A DNA stretch of 44,685 nt, from assembly GCA_002825465.1 (NCBI GenBank), contig PJER01000020.1:1-44685 (forward strand), in the 5' to 3' direction. Positions 6,428 to 14,645 of this stretch are shown piece by piece. The notes under the pieces are model-generated. The model had not been told where the DNA came from and did not search any database. It was given only the letters and a program-made list of their open reading frames with translations. The position numbers and the translations under genes were made by a program. The DNA comes from Candidatus Thorarchaeota archaeon MP8T_1. GTDB taxonomy: Archaea > Asgardarchaeota > Thorarchaeia > Thorarchaeales > Thorarchaeaceae. Every line of letters starts with the position of its first letter. The first letter of the stretch is position 1.

Positions 6428-7063
6428 ATGAGTGAGATTGACGTTTCAGACCTGGATCTTCTAGCGCCGATGGACAAGTACCTCGCTGCTGGTGCACATA
6501 TCGGGACGCAAGTCAAGACCCAAGATATGGAACCCTTTGTCTATAGACAACGCCCAATTGGTCTCTACGTACTTGATGTTCGTAAGACTGATGAGAGAAT
6601 ACGTGTAGCTGGCAAGTTTCTAGCCCGATTTGACCCCGCCAAGATTGTTGTGGTATCTGGTCGTGTATATGGTAAGAGACCTGTTGAAACCTTCTCTTAC
6701 TACATTGGTGCTAGTGCATTCACAGAGAGATTTGTTCCTGGTACCTTAACCAATCCTAACATTGCAGGTCCAAGAAAATACATCGAGCCTGATGTAGTAA
6801 TTCTAACCGATCCTCGTACAGACCAACAGGCTCTCAACGAGGCTGCAAGGATTGGAGTACCTGTAGTTGCATTATGCGATACTGATAATGTTACTACAAA
6901 CATTGATCTAGTCATTCCTACCAATAACCGTGGTAGGAAGTCACTTGCATTGGTCTACTATCTTTTGACTACACAAGTTCTCAAAGCACGAGGCGATATG
7001 CCTGAAGATGGTGAACCTATCTATACTCCAGATGACTTCGAACCTCAAGTACAGAGATTCTAG
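6428..7063 (+). CDS. rps2: 30S ribosomal protein S2
   Basis: Small-subunit ribosomal protein, homologue of eukaryotic SA/uS2. Key segments: [14 protein letters not shown] near residue 18, [50 protein letters not shown] and [10 protein letters not shown]. Length 211 fits archaeal S2. GGAGGT lies 11 nt upstream of the ATG. It ends the rpoD operon; the next gene is convergent with a 3-bp gap. Confidence 0.96.
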   Translation: MSEIDVSDLDLLAPMDKYLAAGAHIGTQVKTQDMEPFVYRQRPIGLYVLDVRKTDERIRVAGKFLARFDPAKIVVVSGRVYGKRPVETFSYYIGASAFTERFVPGTLTNPNIAGPRKYIEPDVVILTDPRTDQQALNEAARIGVPVVALCDTDNVTTNIDLVIPTNNRGRKSLALVYYLLTTQVLKARGDMPEDGEPIYTPDDFEPQVQRF

Positions 7064-7066
7064 TCA

Positions 7067-7456
7067 TTATACTTCAATTAGAGTAACGACGCCATTATCG
7101 GCGTCTACCTCTATCTTTTGTCCATTCTTTATTTTACTGATGTCTATCTGGTCTACAGCAGGTATCTCTGAAATGATACACCCAACTGCAACAACTGGGT
7201 CCATCACTTTATTGACGATTGCAAGTGGTGCCTTGTCTGCTTTCTTGAGTGCATAGAGGACATACGACCCGACAGTTGATCCTTTGCCAGTTGGGAATAC
7301 TAAGATTTTTCCAGATACAGATTTTCCTTCTAGGTGATGATCTTTTTCTACAATTTCCCCTGTTTCAGGATCACAACCACCATAGAATGAAATATCATCC
7401 CCTGTAACAAGAGCTTCTCCTACTACTTTTCCTTTGAAGATCTTCCTTCCTTGCAT
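7067..7456 (-). CDS. AcnX small (swivel) subunit, phosphomevalonate dehydratase
   Basis: Small subunit of an aconitase-X-type hydro-lyase. In archaea this type dehydrates mevalonate 5-phosphate to trans-anhydromevalonate 5-phosphate. The 129-residue product has the swivel-domain features: GEALVTGDDISFYGGCDPETG near residue 13, GKSVSGKILVFPTGKGSTVGSYVLY (glycine-rich, with the Ser thought to act in catalysis in the family), and ADVPAVD-like IPAVDQIDIS near 97. Its start codon overlaps the stop of the large subunit (TAATG), so the two are translationally coupled. Function is assigned mainly from the neighbouring UbiD and mevalonate kinase genes. Confidence 0.9.
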   Translation of the reverse strand: MQGRKIFKGKVVGEALVTGDDISFYGGCDPETGEIVEKDHHLEGKSVSGKILVFPTGKGSTVGSYVLYALKKADKAPLAIVNKVMDPVVAVGCIISEIPAVDQIDISKIKNGQKIEVDADNGVVTLIEV

Positions 7457-8643
7457 TATTTAGTGGCCTCCGTTATACACTGTTCGACAGTTCGTATTTC
7501 AGTCTTGAATTTATTTTTACCACGAGCATAGTAACATGCCTTTGCAGAGTCAGTCATTAATCCCTTAAATTTACCTTCCAATGGTGCTACTGCACAACAC
7601 GCATCCGCCACAAGAAAGGCACCTGCATTTTCTATAGTATCATAGTAGCCCATTTTGATTGCAAGGTCCTTAGTGGGCTTTGCAGTTGTAATCCAGACCG
7701 TCTTTCCGTCTGCAACCTTCTTTCCCTTGAGCATCTCCGCAATTGTTGCAATCTCTTTGATACTTGCATGGGGACAGCCAACGCTGATGAAATCAATATC
7801 AGCCCCCTCATCATCAAGTTCATTCCGGGCACCACGCAGGTCATCTTCACTCACAACTTCTGTCTTTTCAGGAATAGTTGTCTTGTTCGGAGTAATCCCT
7901 TCCATGTGAAAGATTGCCACTCCGCCGTATGTTGCAACTGATGCACAAAACGACTTGAGTTCCTCAGTAGTCGCACGATCTATTCCTGTGATGTAGGGTA
8001 TAATCTTTCCAGTTCTTGACCCGATTACCTTACCAAGAAGTCCGAAGTCATCAGTGTTCTTCAATTCAGCCTTGACTACGTACTTGACTTGAGCTATTCT
8101 ATTCTCCTCAAGATGAAATCCATATTCGGCAGTCCTACCAGTGAGTGCAGTTGCTAAAGCACTAGGACCACCCTCTCTATTGGTATATGCACCAATCACT
8201 GAATTGGCAAAGCAGACTGCAGAAGACTCAGCCCATGCTATGTGCTCACCAAAGTGCGGTAAATTGCCTATGAGATATGGTGTACAGGTACAAGTGGTAA
8301 TCACTCCCATCTTCTCAAATGCTTCTACTACACGTTCCTGATTTTTCGCAAAGTCTTCACTTATTCCATGCTTCTTCCATTCCACCATGTCCATTCCCGC
8401 AGGATTGAGTGTTGTGAGTACACGGGTTTTCCCGTCCTCAGCCATTTCAGAGAGAAACTCAAGACCAGCTTCTCCAAGATTATTATAGGAAACACCTGCA
8501 ATCTGTACACTTGTGACAGGAATCAATCGTGTAGCTCCATAGATTTCACCTAAGGTTGTGATAATCTCCAATGACTTTCGGGCGGCATTGCCATACTTCC
8601 CTCCAAGCATTTCCTTTTCTTCTGTAGTTAGAGCAAGACCCAT
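7456..8643 (-). CDS. AcnX large catalytic subunit, phosphomevalonate dehydratase
   Basis: Large subunit of the aconitase-X family enzyme. The 395-residue product begins LTTEEKEMLGGKYG and contains TCTCTPYLIGN near residue 118, GEHIAWAESSAVCFANSVIGAYTNREGGP near 134, SVGCPHAS near 285 and ADACCAVAP near 350. Cysteines in the last two and in the CTCTP segment are candidate iron-sulfur ligands. ATG at 8643 follows the ubiD stop by 2 bp and is preceded by GGTGA; the TTG two codons upstream is less likely. Other AcnX enzymes act on cis-3-hydroxyproline, but a bacterial-type proline cluster is absent here and the mevalonate context is strong. Confidence 0.92.
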   Translation of the reverse strand: MGLALTTEEKEMLGGKYGNAARKSLEIITTLGEIYGATRLIPVTSVQIAGVSYNNLGEAGLEFLSEMAEDGKTRVLTTLNPAGMDMVEWKKHGISEDFAKNQERVVEAFEKMGVITTCTCTPYLIGNLPHFGEHIAWAESSAVCFANSVIGAYTNREGGPSALATALTGRTAEYGFHLEENRIAQVKYVVKAELKNTDDFGLLGKVIGSRTGKIIPYITGIDRATTEELKSFCASVATYGGVAIFHMEGITPNKTTIPEKTEVVSEDDLRGARNELDDEGADIDFISVGCPHASIKEIATIAEMLKGKKVADGKTVWITTAKPTKDLAIKMGYYDTIENAGAFLVADACCAVAPLEGKFKGLMTDSAKACYYARGKNKFKTEIRTVEQCITEATK

Positions 8644-8645
8644 TA

Positions 8646-9953
8646 TCAATCACCCATAAACTTCTTCAAATCCACTTCTGGAAATTTAGCCTTCTCGAAA
8701 CTCTTACCTTTTGTATCCAAATCCTTTGTACAATCAAAGCCACATTTTGTGGTCATTTTTGTTCCTGGTTCAGCACTTGGATCAAGAGAACTTCCAGGTT
8801 CCCTATCTTTGATTAAGAGATCAACATCTGCCTGAAATCGAGTGGCCATAGCCCACTCTCGTTCTTCATTATTGTAGATGTCAATGTCTTCATCATATAC
8901 CCAGATATGTTTCGCACTGGTATGACCTGCAAACGCTCCTTCTAGAGCTTTAATACCATCATCATCTTCCTTCTTCTTTATCTTCACTGCTACATGAAGC
9001 CAACTAGCACCACCAGGAGTAATGTATACATCCAGAACATCAATACCTCGTTCTTTGATTTTCCTGAATACAGTGGGTTCTCTAGGCATTCCCATGAGGA
9101 TCTTATGTTCGTCTCGTCCCGGAAGAAGCGCTTGCCATATTGCTGTCTTCCTGTGTGTGATTTTCTTGACTTCGAAGACTGGCTCTTGACGAATAACATC
9201 GATTGTTTCAGTAAGGTCGATGAAAGGTCCTTCAGCATGTTTTTCCTCTAGGAACATTCTTCCTTCCAAGACAAATTCACAATCTGCAGGAATCATCAAA
9301 TCAACAGTCTTTGCTTTTACTACTGAGATTTTTCTTAGAGCATTAGCAATCTCCAGTTCATTGACACCTGTTTCCACAGAAGTCGCAGCAGCAACTAGTA
9401 CTTCTGGAGTATTACCAATACAAAATGCTACATCTACTTCTCCATTTCGCTGTAAATATTTATGAAAATCTCTGCCGCTGACCACTCTTGCAACCATCTT
9501 ATCCTTGCCAATCTGCATTGCTCGATGAAAATCAAGATTTTGTCCAAATTCAGGGTCTGACGCAACTACAACGCCCGATGATATGTAGGGTCCTCCATCA
9601 GTTTCATTGTGCATTAGAATTGGTAATTTGTCAAGGTCTACCTTGTCTTCGACAACTTCTTGGCAGGGAGCTTTTTCAGTTGTTTCTGGTCTACTTCGTC
9701 CTTCAATTGCTTTTGTAAGGGTGGGGATTATCTGTTCAGGGGTTATTCCAAAATAATCTGCAACCTGTTTCTTATTGCAAAACAGATTACCTGCGACTCG
9801 AAACTCACTCTCTTTTACATTTTCAAACAAGACTGATTGTGGTTCAAGACCTTTTAGTACACCTGCAATCTCTAGATTCTTAGAGATACTTTCACTGATG
9901 GTAGTAATCTTTCCTTCTTGTTGAAGTCTTTTGATGTATTCCTCTAGTATCAT
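8646..9953 (-). CDS. UbiD-family decarboxylase, trans-anhydromevalonate 5-phosphate decarboxylase
   Basis: UbiD-type enzyme using prenylated FMN. In this context it is expected to decarboxylate trans-anhydromevalonate 5-phosphate to isopentenyl phosphate. Visible family features: GNLFCNKKQVADYFG near residue 60, DLDKLPILMHNETDGGPYISSGVV near 112-136 (cofactor and metal region), VARVVSGRDFHKYL, and EGPFIDLTE near 245, which corresponds to the EGPFGD motif bearing a catalytic Glu. The ATG at 9953 is preceded by GAGGT with 7-nt spacing. A TTG at 9974 also opens the frame. The prFMN synthase UbiX is not in this window. Confidence 0.92.
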   Translation of the reverse strand: MILEEYIKRLQQEGKITTISESISKNLEIAGVLKGLEPQSVLFENVKESEFRVAGNLFCNKKQVADYFGITPEQIIPTLTKAIEGRSRPETTEKAPCQEVVEDKVDLDKLPILMHNETDGGPYISSGVVVASDPEFGQNLDFHRAMQIGKDKMVARVVSGRDFHKYLQRNGEVDVAFCIGNTPEVLVAAATSVETGVNELEIANALRKISVVKAKTVDLMIPADCEFVLEGRMFLEEKHAEGPFIDLTETIDVIRQEPVFEVKKITHRKTAIWQALLPGRDEHKILMGMPREPTVFRKIKERGIDVLDVYITPGGASWLHVAVKIKKKEDDDGIKALEGAFAGHTSAKHIWVYDEDIDIYNNEEREWAMATRFQADVDLLIKDREPGSSLDPSAEPGTKMTTKCGFDCTKDLDTKGKSFEKAKFPEVDLKKFMGD

Positions 9954-9963
9954 ATTCTCTACC

Positions 9964-10905
9964 TCAAAGTCCAAATGTTGTTAACCAAACACCAGGTGCT
10001 TTAGCTTTTTCAAGAGCCTTGCCTATTCGTTTTGCAGTGGTCTCGTCAGGAGCTAGTGCAATCATATTACCTCCTCGACCAGTCCCTGTCATCTTTGCAC
10101 CAATAGCACCATTCTCTCGTGCTACTTTGACCAAATTATCCAATTCTTCACATGAAACGGTCAATTCTTGGAGTAGTTCATGGTTTTTGTTCATCAATTT
10201 TCCTACTCTCTGAAGATCAAGCTGAATCAAGGCATCTTTTCCGTCATGAACTAATTGATTGTATTCTGATGCAATTTTCTCCCACCAACCGGGGTCTGCA
10301 TCTTTCTTAATTTTAACAGCTCCAACAACAATCTTAGTACTAGCAGTAATACCTGTCGAAGCAATAACAAGATGGATTGCTTTCTTGAGCTTGAGTTTCT
10401 CAAATTTTGGTGGTCCGCCACTTAAATCTCTCTCAAACCAGACTAAACCACCATATGTTGAAGCAGTATTATCCAACCCTGAGGGTGTTCCATGATATCC
10501 CTTCTCTCCCTCGTATGCCGCTGCATTTACTTGTTCATCATCAAGTCCGAGGTTAAACTCATCATTAAGCGCTCGTACAATCGCTACACAACTAGCTGCA
10601 CTAGCTCCTATACCAGATGCACAGACTAAATCCCCTCCAAGATCAATCTGGAACCCCATCTTAGTCGTGTCAATATTGAGATGCTTCAGTATATTTTCCA
10701 ATGAAGCCTTCTGTTCCTCAGCCTTTGTTTCTTTGTAGCTGGGCATTGCAGGTCTATTATCAACAAGAGTATGTCCAAAAGATCGTACGCGAGTTAATTT
10801 TGCAGTTGTTTCTGCAGCGATTCCTGCAGCTAGAGCTGGAAGTCCATAGACTACAAAATGTTCTCCAAACAAGATTGTTTTGCCTTTACCTGAACCTGTA
10901 CCCAT
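9964..10905 (-). CDS. mvk: Mevalonate kinase
   Basis: GHMP-family kinase that converts mevalonate to mevalonate 5-phosphate. It has KTILFGEHFVVYGLPALAA at the N terminus, the ATP-binding loop ASGIGASAASCVA near residue 105, and the GHMP C-terminal motif KMTGTGRGGNMIAL near 275. An Asp in GTPSGLDNTAS is the expected catalytic base. ATG at 10905 gives the usual N terminus; a GTG four codons upstream is possible. It is the first gene of the minus-strand operon mvk-ubiD-acnX(L)-acnX(S), so the operon supplies three consecutive steps from mevalonate to isopentenyl phosphate. Isopentenyl phosphate kinase, the next step, must lie elsewhere. Confidence 0.94.
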   Translation of the reverse strand: MGTGSGKGKTILFGEHFVVYGLPALAAGIAAETTAKLTRVRSFGHTLVDNRPAMPSYKETKAEEQKASLENILKHLNIDTTKMGFQIDLGGDLVCASGIGASAASCVAIVRALNDEFNLGLDDEQVNAAAYEGEKGYHGTPSGLDNTASTYGGLVWFERDLSGGPPKFEKLKLKKAIHLVIASTGITASTKIVVGAVKIKKDADPGWWEKIASEYNQLVHDGKDALIQLDLQRVGKLMNKNHELLQELTVSCEELDNLVKVARENGAIGAKMTGTGRGGNMIALAPDETTAKRIGKALEKAKAPGVWLTTFGL

Positions 10906-11022
10906 GGTTTTACACACACCATCTGACTTCTAGAAGCGCCGTAGATATTCGCTACTTTTGAACTCTTCCGTCGACAAAATCCTAACTTCTACACTAACAC
11001 AAGATTATTGTAAAAATGATGA

Positions 11023-11034
11023 ATGATTAATCAT
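11023..11034. promoter_or_regulatory. Perfect 12-bp palindrome at the methyltransferase start
   Basis: ATGATTAATCAT is fully self-complementary and lies at the first possible ATG of the DNA methyltransferase frame. If translation starts at TTG 11050, it lies in the leader or promoter, where a dimeric repressor could bind. Confidence 0.35.
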
Positions 11035-11049
11035 CTGGAGCATACCCTG

Positions 11050-12015
11050 TTGAAAATACTTGATCTGTTCTGTGGCAGTGGAGGATTCTTCCAAGGATTC
11101 TCTTCTCTCCCAATAGAAGCTCATCTTGCAATCGATATTGACGAGTACGCAGTAGAATCGTACAAGCTCAATCATCCTACTGCTACTGTTCTGCAGGCAG
11201 ATATCAATACACTTCACTCACAAGAAATTAAAGAAGAATTAGGTGGCAAGCCTGATATCATAATAGCATCACCTCCTTGTGAAGAGTTCAGTAAAGCAAA
11301 TCCAGATAGTCGAAGCTCTGCAATAGAAAGAATATACGGGGATGGAACTGCAAAATTACTCTTGGATGCAATTCGAATAATTGGTGACCTATCTCCCAAA
11401 GTATTCATCATTGAGAATGTTGGAGCGATTCTGCAATCAGGTGGCAAAGAAATCATCACCAGAGAATTTCAACGGATTGGCATTGACAATATCAAGTTCA
11501 ACCTGATTCGGGCACATCAACATGGGAATCCCTCAAAGCGATTACGAGTTTTCATTAGCAATCTCCGATTCAAACTCCCTCGAAGATCACCACCTTCAGT
11601 TATGGAGTCTATTGGTGACCTTCCATCACTTGACTTGCATCAGATTTTCAACCCGGACGAAATTGCTCCTAATCATGAACTCTTCCCTCTTTCTGATGAT
11701 AAATTAAAATCAGTAAGGAAAAAACGTTGGGGACAAGGTGCCAGACATTTTCGTGTTTCAAAGAAACGAACTCTACCAAACTGGGTCCGTCTGTTCCCTG
11801 ACAGATATTCTACATCAATCATTGGCCTCTCACGATACATCCATCCATATGAAGATAGACTACTGTCAGTACGAGAACATGCAAGATTAATGAGCTATCC
11901 AGACTCCTTTCTATTTGCTGGCCCAATAGACAGCCAATACAATCAAGTGGGAGAGAGTGTTCCCCCTTTAATATCACATCTCATTGCACAGGAGGTCTAT
12001 GCACAAATTGAATGA
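11050..12015 (+). CDS. DNA (cytosine-5) methyltransferase, orphan
   Basis: Transfers a methyl group from S-adenosylmethionine to cytosine C5 in DNA. All core motifs are present in order: I (ILDLFCGSGGFFQGF), IV with the catalytic cysteine (ASPPCEEFSKANP), VI (IIENV), VIII (QHGNPSKRLRVFI), and C-terminal IX/X (LSVREHARLMSYPDSF, YNQVGESVPPLISHLIA). The start is uncertain: TTG at 11050 has GGAG nine nt upstream and gives a standard N terminus, while ATG at 11023 adds nine residues. Length about 321 is on the compact side, with a short target-recognition region (about residues 190-250). No restriction endonuclease gene is adjacent, so this is an orphan enzyme. It overlaps the next gene by 17 bp. 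Confidence 0.93.
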   Translation: MKILDLFCGSGGFFQGFSSLPIEAHLAIDIDEYAVESYKLNHPTATVLQADINTLHSQEIKEELGGKPDIIIASPPCEEFSKANPDSRSSAIERIYGDGTAKLLLDAIRIIGDLSPKVFIIENVGAILQSGGKEIITREFQRIGIDNIKFNLIRAHQHGNPSKRLRVFISNLRFKLPRRSPPSVMESIGDLPSLDLHQIFNPDEIAPNHELFPLSDDKLKSVRKKRWGQGARHFRVSKKRTLPNWVRLFPDRYSTSIIGLSRYIHPYEDRLLSVREHARLMSYPDSFLFAGPIDSQYNQVGESVPPLISHLIAQEVYAQIE

Positions 12016-12481
12016 ATCTCTCAAGAATATCTATGTTGTACTTCACAATGTTCACTCAGCATCAAAGACAATAGAGACCGCTCAGGTCGTCTATGGACTA
12101 GGATTTCCTAACTATGTTGTTTCAAAAGCAGAAGGTTCTGCGGCACAATCAGGCGTTCCTGATGCAAACCGGTTGGCACTAAAAATGAAACGAAATTTCA
12201 TGGTCTTACCGGACTTGAGAGATGTTCTAGAGGTACTCAGTATTGATAGTCCTCTACTAGTGACATCTCCTCGATTAGTCAAAGAACGCATAGATCTGAC
12301 CCAATTGCAAGAGAAGACCAAGTCGGGTGAGAGGATTGCCATTATTCTATCAGGGAGTAATAGCTCATTCTCACGAAAAGAAATGGACTTGGGTGATTGT
12401 AAGAGTCTTGAGGCTGACGTAGATATTGGTCCTGCAGGTTCTGCAGCAATTATTCTCTATGCACTATCAGCTGAAAAATAA
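11999..12481 (+). CDS. DUF2122 / COG4080 protein, SpoU-like methylase fold
   Basis: Conserved archaeal protein of about 160 residues. The N terminus IYVVLHNVHSASKTIETAQVVYGLGF and the segment SKAEGSAAQSGVPDANRLALK match the COG4080 family, annotated as SpoU-like RNA methylase or RecB-like; the later IILSGSNSSFSRKEMDLGD and DIGPAGSAAIILYAL complete it. No target is known. ATG at 11999 lies 3 nt after GGAGG; TTG at 12008 would also give a good N terminus. Its start overlaps the end of the DNA methyltransferase, so the two are likely cotranslated. Family recognition is from memory of sequence pattern. Confidence 0.7.
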   Translation: MHKLNESLKNIYVVLHNVHSASKTIETAQVVYGLGFPNYVVSKAEGSAAQSGVPDANRLALKMKRNFMVLPDLRDVLEVLSIDSPLLVTSPRLVKERIDLTQLQEKTKSGERIAIILSGSNSSFSRKEMDLGDCKSLEADVDIGPAGSAAIILYALSAEK

Positions 12482-12568
12482 TAGCAACTTAGACAATATT
12501 TGAACCTTCAAAAAGGCTATTTTCAAGTTCTCACATTACATACAGGATGGCAATTGGAGGGTGATTGA

Positions 12569-13189
12569 TTGCTCATTGTAATTGCTATTGTTGTCTGTGC
12601 GTGGTTTCTAGGTAATGGTTCTAAAACAGAGAGGATAATAGTCACTCTATCAGTGGGATTGGTCATATCTTACATAGTTGCAGTATTAGCTAGTATGCCA
12701 CCGATTACTGAAATCCCACTAAATGACGATGAAGCCTTGCGATTCTTTCCACAGATAGCATATCCATTTTGTATTCAACAATACCGTGACTATGCTGCAG
12801 ATCTTTTCAGCTATTCCATAATTTTTGGATGGCCTGAAGGAATGCCACTAGTACAATTTGCACTACAAGAAGATCAATCCCACTTTATTCATTATCAACA
12901 CTATCTCGCTGGTTTTAGTCTTGGATTGATTCTTCTTCTAGGAATGGTTGTTCTTGTGGGCATTCTCTCCCTTATAGAAAATAAGATGGTATTTGCAAGG
13001 AGACTTGGTAATACCTCAACACTTCTACTCGCTACACTACAAGTAATCCTTATTGTACAAATCTCCTCTATTTACCTATCAGGGAACATAATCTATCCTA
13101 TTGGAGGTATAATCGTAGTGTTAATCACTCTCTATCCTACCTATCGAGCTATACGAGAGAGAAATAATGGTGGGCCGGAGGCGATTTGA
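12569..13189 (+). CDS. Hypothetical membrane protein, about five transmembrane segments
   Basis: I do not recognise the family. The 206-residue product has hydrophobic segments near residues 1-14, 24-45, 115-137, 150-168 and 172-190. A soluble stretch of about 65 residues rich in aromatic residues (FFPQIAYPFCIQQYRDY and SHFIHYQHY) lies between the second and third. Start is TTG at 12569 with GGAGG upstream. The last eight codons (NNGGPEAI and stop) are read from DNA antisense to the 3' end of the tRNA-Pro gene, so its C terminus is fixed by the tRNA sequence. The protein may really end there or the overlap may be recent. Confidence 0.65.
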   Translation: MLIVIAIVVCAWFLGNGSKTERIIVTLSVGLVISYIVAVLASMPPITEIPLNDDEALRFFPQIAYPFCIQQYRDYAADLFSYSIIFGWPEGMPLVQFALQEDQSHFIHYQHYLAGFSLGLILLLGMVVLVGILSLIENKMVFARRLGNTSTLLLATLQVILIVQISSIYLSGNIIYPIGGIIVVLITLYPTYRAIRERNNGGPEAI

Positions 13190-13244
13190 ACGCCCGATCC
13201 CTTGGATCCGAACCAAGAATCATACCAAGCTAGACCACCGACCC
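13168..13244 (-). tRNA. tRNA-Pro (anticodon CGG), encoded CCA
   Basis: The minus strand folds as a cloverleaf: acceptor GGGTCGG/CCGGCCC with one G.T pair, D arm GTCTAGCTTGGTATGAT, anticodon stem CTTGG/CCAAG with loop TTCGGAT (anticodon CGG, reads CCG), and T arm GGGCG-TTCAAAT-CGCCT. Discriminator A is followed by a genome-encoded CCA (13168-13170). No intron. The gene starts 10 bp after the stop codon of the upstream phosphoesterase. A TATA-like GATTAAATC (13274-13282) inside the end of that gene is at about the right distance for a tRNA promoter. The 3' end overlaps the convergent membrane-protein gene by 22 bp. Confidence 0.96.
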
Positions 13245-13254
13245 ATGACTGAAA

Positions 13255-14106
13255 TCACTCGCGCTCTGGATTAGATTTAATCATTTCGTTAAATCGTTCT
13301 TTCATCCATCCAACCGTACCTAGGAAAATTCCATCAATACTGAATATCTCAGTTTCTTGAATATTAGCACAAGCATTCTCAAAGAGTGGACCTTGAAACT
13401 GCGATTGAGGAGAATTCACTGCAGTTCCAGTTACAAGTTCGTTAAAACTAGGTAGTGTAGTAAGAGTAGCTACTTCATCATCAGGCATTTCTAACAAACC
13501 CAGATGACGACGAATGCAGTTTTTACTTAGTTCAGATTTGAGGACTACTGGCACTGAACCTGCATACCTTCTCCTATCACTACGTCCGATATCAGGTTTT
13601 GATACGGCATGGAATCTAATGACTGCGGGATGACTATGGCCTGCTATAATCCGAGAGGTCTCCAACAATTCTGGAGCTGGCCATGAATGACCATGGAAGA
13701 GACCTGTCCTATCCTTTCCTGTTCCTATCACAATTCCACGAACATCAGTGATCTCAATGTTTCGTGGGAGTAAAGACTCTAAATCTCCATCATGATTTCC
13801 AGGTATAATTACAGTCTCGACCAATTCAGAAAGTCTCTCCATAAACTCTGGTAAAATATCCCAGTTATATGGAATATCAGTCATGATAGTATGTTTAACA
13901 TCTCCAATGATATACAGATTTGACAATTTGTGCTTCTTAACAAGTTCCTTAACTCGATCAATGATACTGACATCTTGCAATGGAAAATGAATTCCTTTCT
14001 CATCTGATATCTCATCTTCTATTCCAAGATGAAGGTCAGATATGACTAATCCTGAGAGCCCCTCACCTTTGAGAATCAGACTTTTGTCTTCAAATATCAT
14101 CTCCAT
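13255..14106 (-). CDS. Calcineurin-like metallophosphoesterase (COG1407 type)
   Basis: Binuclear-metal phosphoesterase. All motifs are present: ISDLHLG near residue 23, IGDVKH near 70, IPGNHDGD near 100, GHSW near 138 and AGHSHPAV near 152. It resembles the archaeal ICC-like/SbcD-related proteins of COG1407, which in several archaea lie beside an Lhr-type helicase; here an Lhr helicase is about 2.2 kb away. The substrate is unknown. The frame is open to ATG at 14148, but only 12 bp would then separate it from the divergent SWIM gene, so ATG at 14106, just before the conserved core, is used; this start is uncertain. The C-terminal 90 residues have no motif I recognise. Confidence 0.85.
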   Translation of the reverse strand: MEMIFEDKSLILKGEGLSGLVISDLHLGIEDEISDEKGIHFPLQDVSIIDRVKELVKKHKLSNLYIIGDVKHTIMTDIPYNWDILPEFMERLSELVETVIIPGNHDGDLESLLPRNIEITDVRGIVIGTGKDRTGLFHGHSWPAPELLETSRIIAGHSHPAVIRFHAVSKPDIGRSDRRRYAGSVPVVLKSELSKNCIRRHLGLLEMPDDEVATLTTLPSFNELVTGTAVNSPQSQFQGPLFENACANIQETEIFSIDGIFLGTVGWMKERFNEMIKSNPERE

Positions 14107-14160
14107 TGCAGTTTTTGATGCAAATGTACAACATTTTAATCTCATCATATATGAAAATAC

Positions 14161-14556
14161 ATGAAGATTATGTCACTATCACCTATTGAAGAAAGGAAAC
14201 TCTCACAAGAAAATCTCACTCAGGGTGATATTGATTTCTTTCGTAAAAAGTATGGGAAGAAATTTGTTCGAGCTCTTCGTGTTGTAGAAGAGAAAAAGGT
14301 GGAAAGATATCATTTCAAGCCGAGTGACTCTGTTACATGGATTGTGAAAGGTCGTTCTCGCCAATATATGGTGATTCCTAAGACTTACTGTACTTGTCGT
14401 AGTTTCTACCAAGATGTTGTCATGTCCCGAGAAACTAACATGTGTTATCATATGCTTGCTCAACAAATTGCAGAGATTCGTAATCAATACGAACCTATCG
14501 GCTCAACAGATACAGCTCGTCGAAAGTTGTTTATTGAATGGCGTCGGACTGATTGA
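14161..14556 (+). CDS. SWIM zinc-finger protein
   Basis: Small protein of 131 residues with a SWIM-type zinc finger: CTCRSFYQDVV, then CYHML, giving CxC...CxH spacing. SWIM domains bind DNA or proteins; related short archaeal proteins are uncharacterised. The N-terminal third is charged and probably helical. ATG at 14161 is used; ATG at 14170 is an alternative. The gene is divergent from the phosphoesterase with a very short spacer. Confidence 0.75.
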   Translation: MKIMSLSPIEERKLSQENLTQGDIDFFRKKYGKKFVRALRVVEEKKVERYHFKPSDSVTWIVKGRSRQYMVIPKTYCTCRSFYQDVVMSRETNMCYHMLAQQIAEIRNQYEPIGSTDTARRKLFIEWRRTD

Positions 14557-14645
14557 ATAATAATTCAACATTGGAAACTAAGATAACTTTAAAACACGGC
14601 CCCTAGTCTGGCACGCTGACAGCAATAAGAGGTTGGAAACATTCA

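Noticed and set aside
11050..12481. Restriction-modification system
   Set aside because: No endonuclease-like gene flanks the methyltransferase; the overlapping DUF2122 protein has no nuclease motif I can identify.
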